The notes under the pieces were generated by a model. The model made no database searches, was not told the origin of the DNA, and saw only the letters and a program-made list of their open reading frames with translations. Of a stretch of DNA of 64,000 nt, positions 59,381-64,000 are shown in pieces (positions within the stretch are counted from its first letter, which is position 1; every line of letters starts with the position of its first letter). The translations under genes and the position numbers were made by a program. The stretch comes from Clitoria ternatea (lineage: Eukaryota; Streptophyta; Magnoliopsida; Fabales; Fabaceae). Location of the stretch: contig CM075669.1 in the NCBI GenBank assembly GCA_037962975.1, positions 189,852,501 through 189,916,500 on the forward strand, read 5' to 3'.

Positions 59381-60055
59381 CATGCAAAACAAAATGAGAA
59401 ATGTGTGGTATATCAGAAGTACAAGGTTGAGCACCAGAGACCTCCTGGATTGTTTCAACCACCAGAGATTCCAATTTGGAAATAGGAGAGCATCACGATG
59501 GATTTTGTATCTGGGTTTCCTCAAACCCATTCTGGATGTAATGCCATTTGGGTAATTATGGATAGATTGACTAAGAGTGCACACTTTCTGACCATGAACA
59601 TGAAATGGTCATTGGACAGACTCTCTAGATTGTACATCACAGAGATTATGAGATTGCATGGTGTGTCATCGACTATTATTTTTGACCCTGATCCCCGATT
59701 CACTTCCAGATTCTAGAGGAGTTTATAGTAGGAATTAGGCTCTGAGTTGAGGTTAAGTTCAACTTATCATTCTTAAACTGATGGCCAGTTTGAGTGGACT
59801 ATTTAGACATTGGAAGATATGCTACAGGCTTGTGTGTTGGAACAAGATGGTTCATAGGATAGATACTTACCATTAGTGGAATTTTCTTATAATAACAGTT
59901 ACCATAGTAGCATTCGAATGGCTCCTTACGAGGCTTTATATGGTAGGCAGTGTCATACGCCTTTATGTTGGAATAAGAATGGAGATGCGGTCCATCTGGG
60001 GCCCGAGTTAATCTAGGAAATGAATAATCAGGTCGCCATAATTTGAGAGAAAATA
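59381..60055 (+). pseudogene. Tekay-type integrase fragment (first part)
   Basis: The frame reads VVYQKYKVEHQRPPGLFQPP, then MDFVSGFPQTHSGCNAIWVI, LTKSAHFLTMNMK, DPDPRFTSRF and DMLQACVLEQ, then FSYNNSYHSSIRMAPYEALY. It closely resembles the integrase of the complete Tekay element (11400-12000), though it is a different copy. Stops occur near 59485, 59714 and several places later. It is interrupted at 60055 by a family B LTR and resumes at 63902 in the same frame. Confidence 0.85.
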
Positions 60056-63000
60056 TGTAACACAAGGAGATAAATATTAAATAATTATATTTGGGTTATT
60101 TAATGTTCCAAAATATTAGAAATAATTTAATTAAGATTTTTGGGGACTACTCATAATTTATTGGAGCCAAATAGGCTGAACTTATGCCCAATTAAAATAT
60201 AGGTGTCGGATCAAGTATCTCCGATTGGGGTGATATTGGTCAGGGCTGTTAAAGATATTATTGGGATCCGAATATGTATTCAGAATAATTTTTAGATAAA
60301 GTATTGAACCCAAACAGAGATCCTGTTTGTCATAAAATGATGAATCTTTAATGAGGAGATTAAAAATAAAACCAAAAAGCCCATTTCTTTCCTTTCATTC
60401 CCGTGGGCTCCTTGGTCTCATTTGAGCAAACACTTTACTCATTCTCCTTCTCTATTCTTCTCCTTTATTTCTTCATCTTCTACTTCTAAAAACCCTAAGC
60501 AAAAGGTGGTACCCATTTCCCCTCTCTCATTTTCATTTTCTTAGAGCAAGAAGAAGGAGCTTGGAGTTTGAACTCCCTTTCTTTCCCTCTCTCATTTTTG
60601 TGGTCTTCATCCCCCATTCTTGAAACTCACCTTTCTTGGCTTGAGGTAAGATGCTCTCATCATTTTTCATGAGCTTAAAACCATGGCTATGGGTTCTTAA
60701 GGTTTTGAGAGGGCAATGTGTATGGGGTTGATAATGGAATGCATTTAATATGTAAAGCCATTAGGTGGGGTGACATTAATGAGAGATATAAAAGGATATT
60801 TATGGGTAGATGCATATGGCAAGGGAGATGATGAAAAAATAATGAGTATTTGTTTGGTTGTTGGGTTATTTAATGGAAACCTTAACCCTAGGATTTGAGG
60901 GAAATACAAAATATGAGTGGAGAAACATTTATTGTATTAGATAAATGTTATTAATGAGGTTGAGCAATGTTATTAATGGTGGATGACCATTAATGAAGTT
61001 GATGATTAATGATGGTTGTTAGGAACCCATTAATGGGTTTGATATTAATAATACATAATAATGAATTTGGACACCTAACCTATGGTGGTTATGGTGGAAT
61101 TAATGAAATAAATGAGGTTTAAGAATTTAAAGTGATATAAACACCAAGTAAATAAATATGAACGTTAAGTCTTGGTGGTTGAATAGAAAATAACTGTGTG
61201 GTGTATTGTATACTGTAGGAAACAACCCCATTGGCGAGGCAGGGCCATCAGACCGTGTTAATTACTACTTCTCTTGAGGTAGGAGGGGGTAACTATTCTA
61301 AATGCATGATTTCATCCATTGATGATGTGAAAATATGTATATATGATTGTGTTTGATGAATGCTTGGGTGGATGATATGATGATTTCATGATTTGAGTGC
61401 ATTTAGAATGATTGATGTTATGTGGCATGTGTTTGGGATGATGAATATGATATTATGTTGAACATGTTGATGAAATATGTCATGATAGTTTGAGACTATG
61501 TTTTTAATTAAAATCAATGATGTGAAACATCCCAAATATGTGAATTGATAAATGTGATTGCCACTAACTATTGTTAAGTATAAGTCCAACGAGGGTTGGT
61601 AAAGATTGAGGATGTTGAGAATGTTGAAATCCACTAAGTGGTAGTGGTGAAAGGTTGATTGTGGAGTGGCATTAGGATACATAGTGTGAGAATGCACTTG
61701 ATTTGCATTGCATTGCATCCATGGCATATCATACGCTGTCTATATGGAATGTTAGGGGTTCCACTAGGCGGGCCCAGTAGGAGGGCGACCCAGTGCACAG
61801 GTGTATTGTTGTATTTCCCTAGTGATTTTGGGAATCACGAAGCTGCCCATAGTTTGGTGAGGAGGCACCCTATATGGCGGGCCCAGTGGGCGGGTGGCTC
61901 TATGGTGAGTGAGTTACCTCAGTGTCTGACGGGACACAGCTCTCCCGATGTGTGTTCGGGAGGGGCCGTAGCACTTGTGGCAAGTAAGGCCACGATTATA
62001 GATCCGCAAGTCACGGGGTGACTAGTGCTACAGATGGGCGAGAGCGGTTTGGTACCAGTAAAAGTATGTTGTTAAGCATGCATGAATTGAGGTATATGTG
62101 TACACATTATTCTACTGCAGTAGGGGCATAGTAGCACACCTATGCTTGTCCCACATTTGGTATGTTGTTGTTTCCCACAGTCAAATCCACATTTGATAAT
62201 AATTCCATTGTGCATATGCATTAGCTATAGAAGCATTTGTATATAGCCAGAGATATGCCTAGTTGAAAGCCTATGATAGCGATGGATGATTGAGATATAA
62301 AGAGGGAAGAAATGTGGTACTAACGTTATGTGTATGATGATATTATTGAGAATACCAATGATTTGAATATATGTGTTGTGGATATGTGTCTTAAGTATGT
62401 AGCTTGTTGCTATGAATGAAAATTATGGTGTTCTTGTAAAGTGTATCATGTGTGAATATGTATGGATATCATCATAATGTATGACTTTGATACATTTGGA
62501 TTATGTTACTCACCTCCTAGTTTCCATTTTTAAGTTTGATGTATGTATGATGTAAAATCCTACTCTTTTGGAGGTCAAGGATTGATGAAGGTAAATGTGA
62601 AAGGAATGTGGGTGAGCCTTGGCCAGTATATATGTATTCATTTTATATAGCATATAGTGTGTATATGCTTATTTTGTAACTACTTTGATGATTGTTGATT
62701 TTGGAGGTCATGTAGGAAAATTAGACCTTTACTTGTATGGCTAATTTTCATCATTGACCTTGACAATGTAAGAATGATAAATATGATGTGGATTCTGGCT
62801 AAATTTGATGAATGAATGAAGGTTTATATGATGAATTGCATTTTATAGAGCATATATCGTAATAAGCTTAATTAGAATATGATTCATGAGTAGGAATGAG
62901 AATTTATGAGTATGATTGTTTGGAGCAAGTTTTATATGCCTAATATGATGTATATGATGTGTTGGATTTGATCAAATTGGCTTGGAATGAGATTTTGTAT

Positions 63001-63901
63001 GTTGGGTTGTGAGGATTTATGTTTTCTCCATAAGACCTGATAATCTCGCTCAAGCGAGATGGATTCTCGCTCAAGCGAGAATCCCCTGTATCAGTTATAA
63101 GGCCCCTAGCCCAATCTCACCCAAGCGAGAGTGGCCCTCGCTCACGCGAGACGACCCTACATCTAATGTGTGCATACTGGACATTTCTCGCTCGAGCAGG
63201 CTTGTCTCTGCTCAAGCGAGTGTTGTGTGGAGTTTTTCTGGACAAGATTCGCTTAGGCGAATTGGTGTCTCGCCCAAGCGAGATTGCCTATGTATCAGGT
63301 AGGAGCTACTGGATGAATTTCGCTCAAACGGGCCTGGCCTCACTCGGGTAAAATGAGGGCAGTGAGGTTCTGTCCCTTTTTCCCTCAAGTGAGCTTGCCT
63401 CACTCAAACGAGTGAGTGTGATTTCGATTCTGGAGCATTTTCGCTCACACTCGCTTGCCTCGCCCAAGCAACCCCTGTGGGTCTCGCTCAAGCAAGATGG
63501 GGACTCGCTCAAGCGAGTTCCCCTGATTCCAGTTTTCTCATTTTTGGCTTCTTTGCTTCTATTCTCTTGCTTGTTTTGGAATCCTTTGATCATGAAAATG
63601 ATATTATTATTATTGTTTTATATTTCTAATGTTTATAAATTGATGAGGCATCTTTTATCCTCTATTTGTACATATTTCATTAACTCTTAAATTTTATCCA
63701 ATCTTTCGTCTTTCCCTTGTGACGGTCTCAAGTCCAATCGTCCAAGGAGCACTCTGATACCTTCTCATATCTTCATACATAAGATAGGTTATTAAATGAT
63801 CCGGGGTAATTACTTGGTATTATATATATATATATTGAATTTCCTCTACTTATAATTATTTTAAATTGCGAAAAATTTACCCTTATTTTTGGGGTGTTAC
63901 A
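60056..63901 (+). mobile_element. Solo LTR, family B, plus strand
   Basis: The sequence is 3,846 bp, starts TGTAACACAAGGAG and ends GGGGTGTTACA. The flanks are AAATA (60051-60055) and AAATG (63902-63906), a TSD with one transition. The shared block GGTTTGGTACCAGTAAAA is at 62046-62063 and CCTTGGCCAG at 62617-62626. Many CGCTCAAGCG-type motifs lie at 63045-63520. Two GCGGGCCCAGT units are at 61769 and 61878. No internal region is present. Confidence 0.9.
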
Positions 63902-64000
63902 AAATGAAGATTGTCCAGGATCGTCAGAAGAGTTATTATAACAATCGTCATTGGCCACTTGAGTTTCAGGTGGGAGATTGGGGTATTTTTGAAGGTTTCA
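63902..64000 (+). pseudogene. Tekay-type integrase fragment (second part, runs out of window)
   Basis: The frame KIVQDRQKSYYNNRHWPLEF follows directly on the part before the LTR at 60055, and QVGDWGIFEGF is typical of the C-terminal region of integrase. The window ends inside it. Confidence 0.85.

Noticed and set aside
61659..62021. 120-residue plus-strand frame in the family B LTR
   Set aside because: It covers the GC-rich repeat part of an LTR (GCGGGCCCAGT units) and is not kept in the other family B copies, so it is unlikely to be a gene.

Overview
This window looks like plant nuclear DNA from a gene-poor, heterochromatin-like region. A legume of the Phaseolus/Vigna/Glycine group is likely. 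That is inferred from the mix of families: Tekay-type chromovirus, Tat, Ogre-like gypsy with an extra ORF, SIRE/Maximus-like copia with an envelope-like ORF, a Cassandra-type TRIM, and LTRs carrying TCGCTTGAGCGA-type motifs. No bacterial features, operons, CRISPR arrays or tRNA genes were seen. Almost everything is LTR retrotransposon. The one convincing host gene is a leucine-rich-repeat protein gene (50856-52082, minus strand).

The retroelements form a stack of nested insertions. From left to right: (1) 1-669, the end of an unidentified LTR. (2) 670-4939 and 15541-~17008, a decayed Tat-lineage gypsy element on the plus strand with protease, RT, two RNase H domains, integrase, a 3' region with hairpin repeats and a 3' LTR. 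It is split by (3), a complete Tekay-type element at 4940-15540 with 2.9-kb LTRs, a perfect TTGAA target-site duplication, PBS, PPT and a single gag-pol frame carrying 13 premature stops. (4) ~17009-20911, a minus-strand LTR (family B). (5) A minus-strand SIRE-like copia element from 48101 down to 20912, in pieces: LTR, PBS, gag, protease and integrase on the right, RNase H and envelope-like ORF on the left.

The copia element is interrupted by a Cassandra TRIM (45303-46228), by a family B solo LTR (41264-45068, TSD CTTAA) and by a minus-strand Ogre-like element (22763-39470). The Ogre-like element lacks pol. It is itself interrupted by two family A (Tekay-like) solo LTRs: 22871-26293 (TSD AAGTG) and 31523-34882 (TSD CCAAG).

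Right of the copia element are a truncated LTR (48102-49737), a Tat-like gag fragment, the LRR gene, AT-rich intergenic DNA, an LTR fragment, a 3-kb block of ~700-bp tandem repeats rich in GCGACG/CGTCGC motifs (54640-57960) and a Tekay-type integrase remnant (59139-64000) split by a third family B LTR (60056-63901).

Two signals stand out. First, several LTRs carry clusters of short palindromic or inverted motifs at about the same place near their 3' ends, with different core sequences in different LTRs. Second, three hairpins in the Tat 3' region show paired base changes. Coding decay in the Tekay element is by transitions only. All assignments come from reading the sequence and from knowledge of the families; no database search was run.
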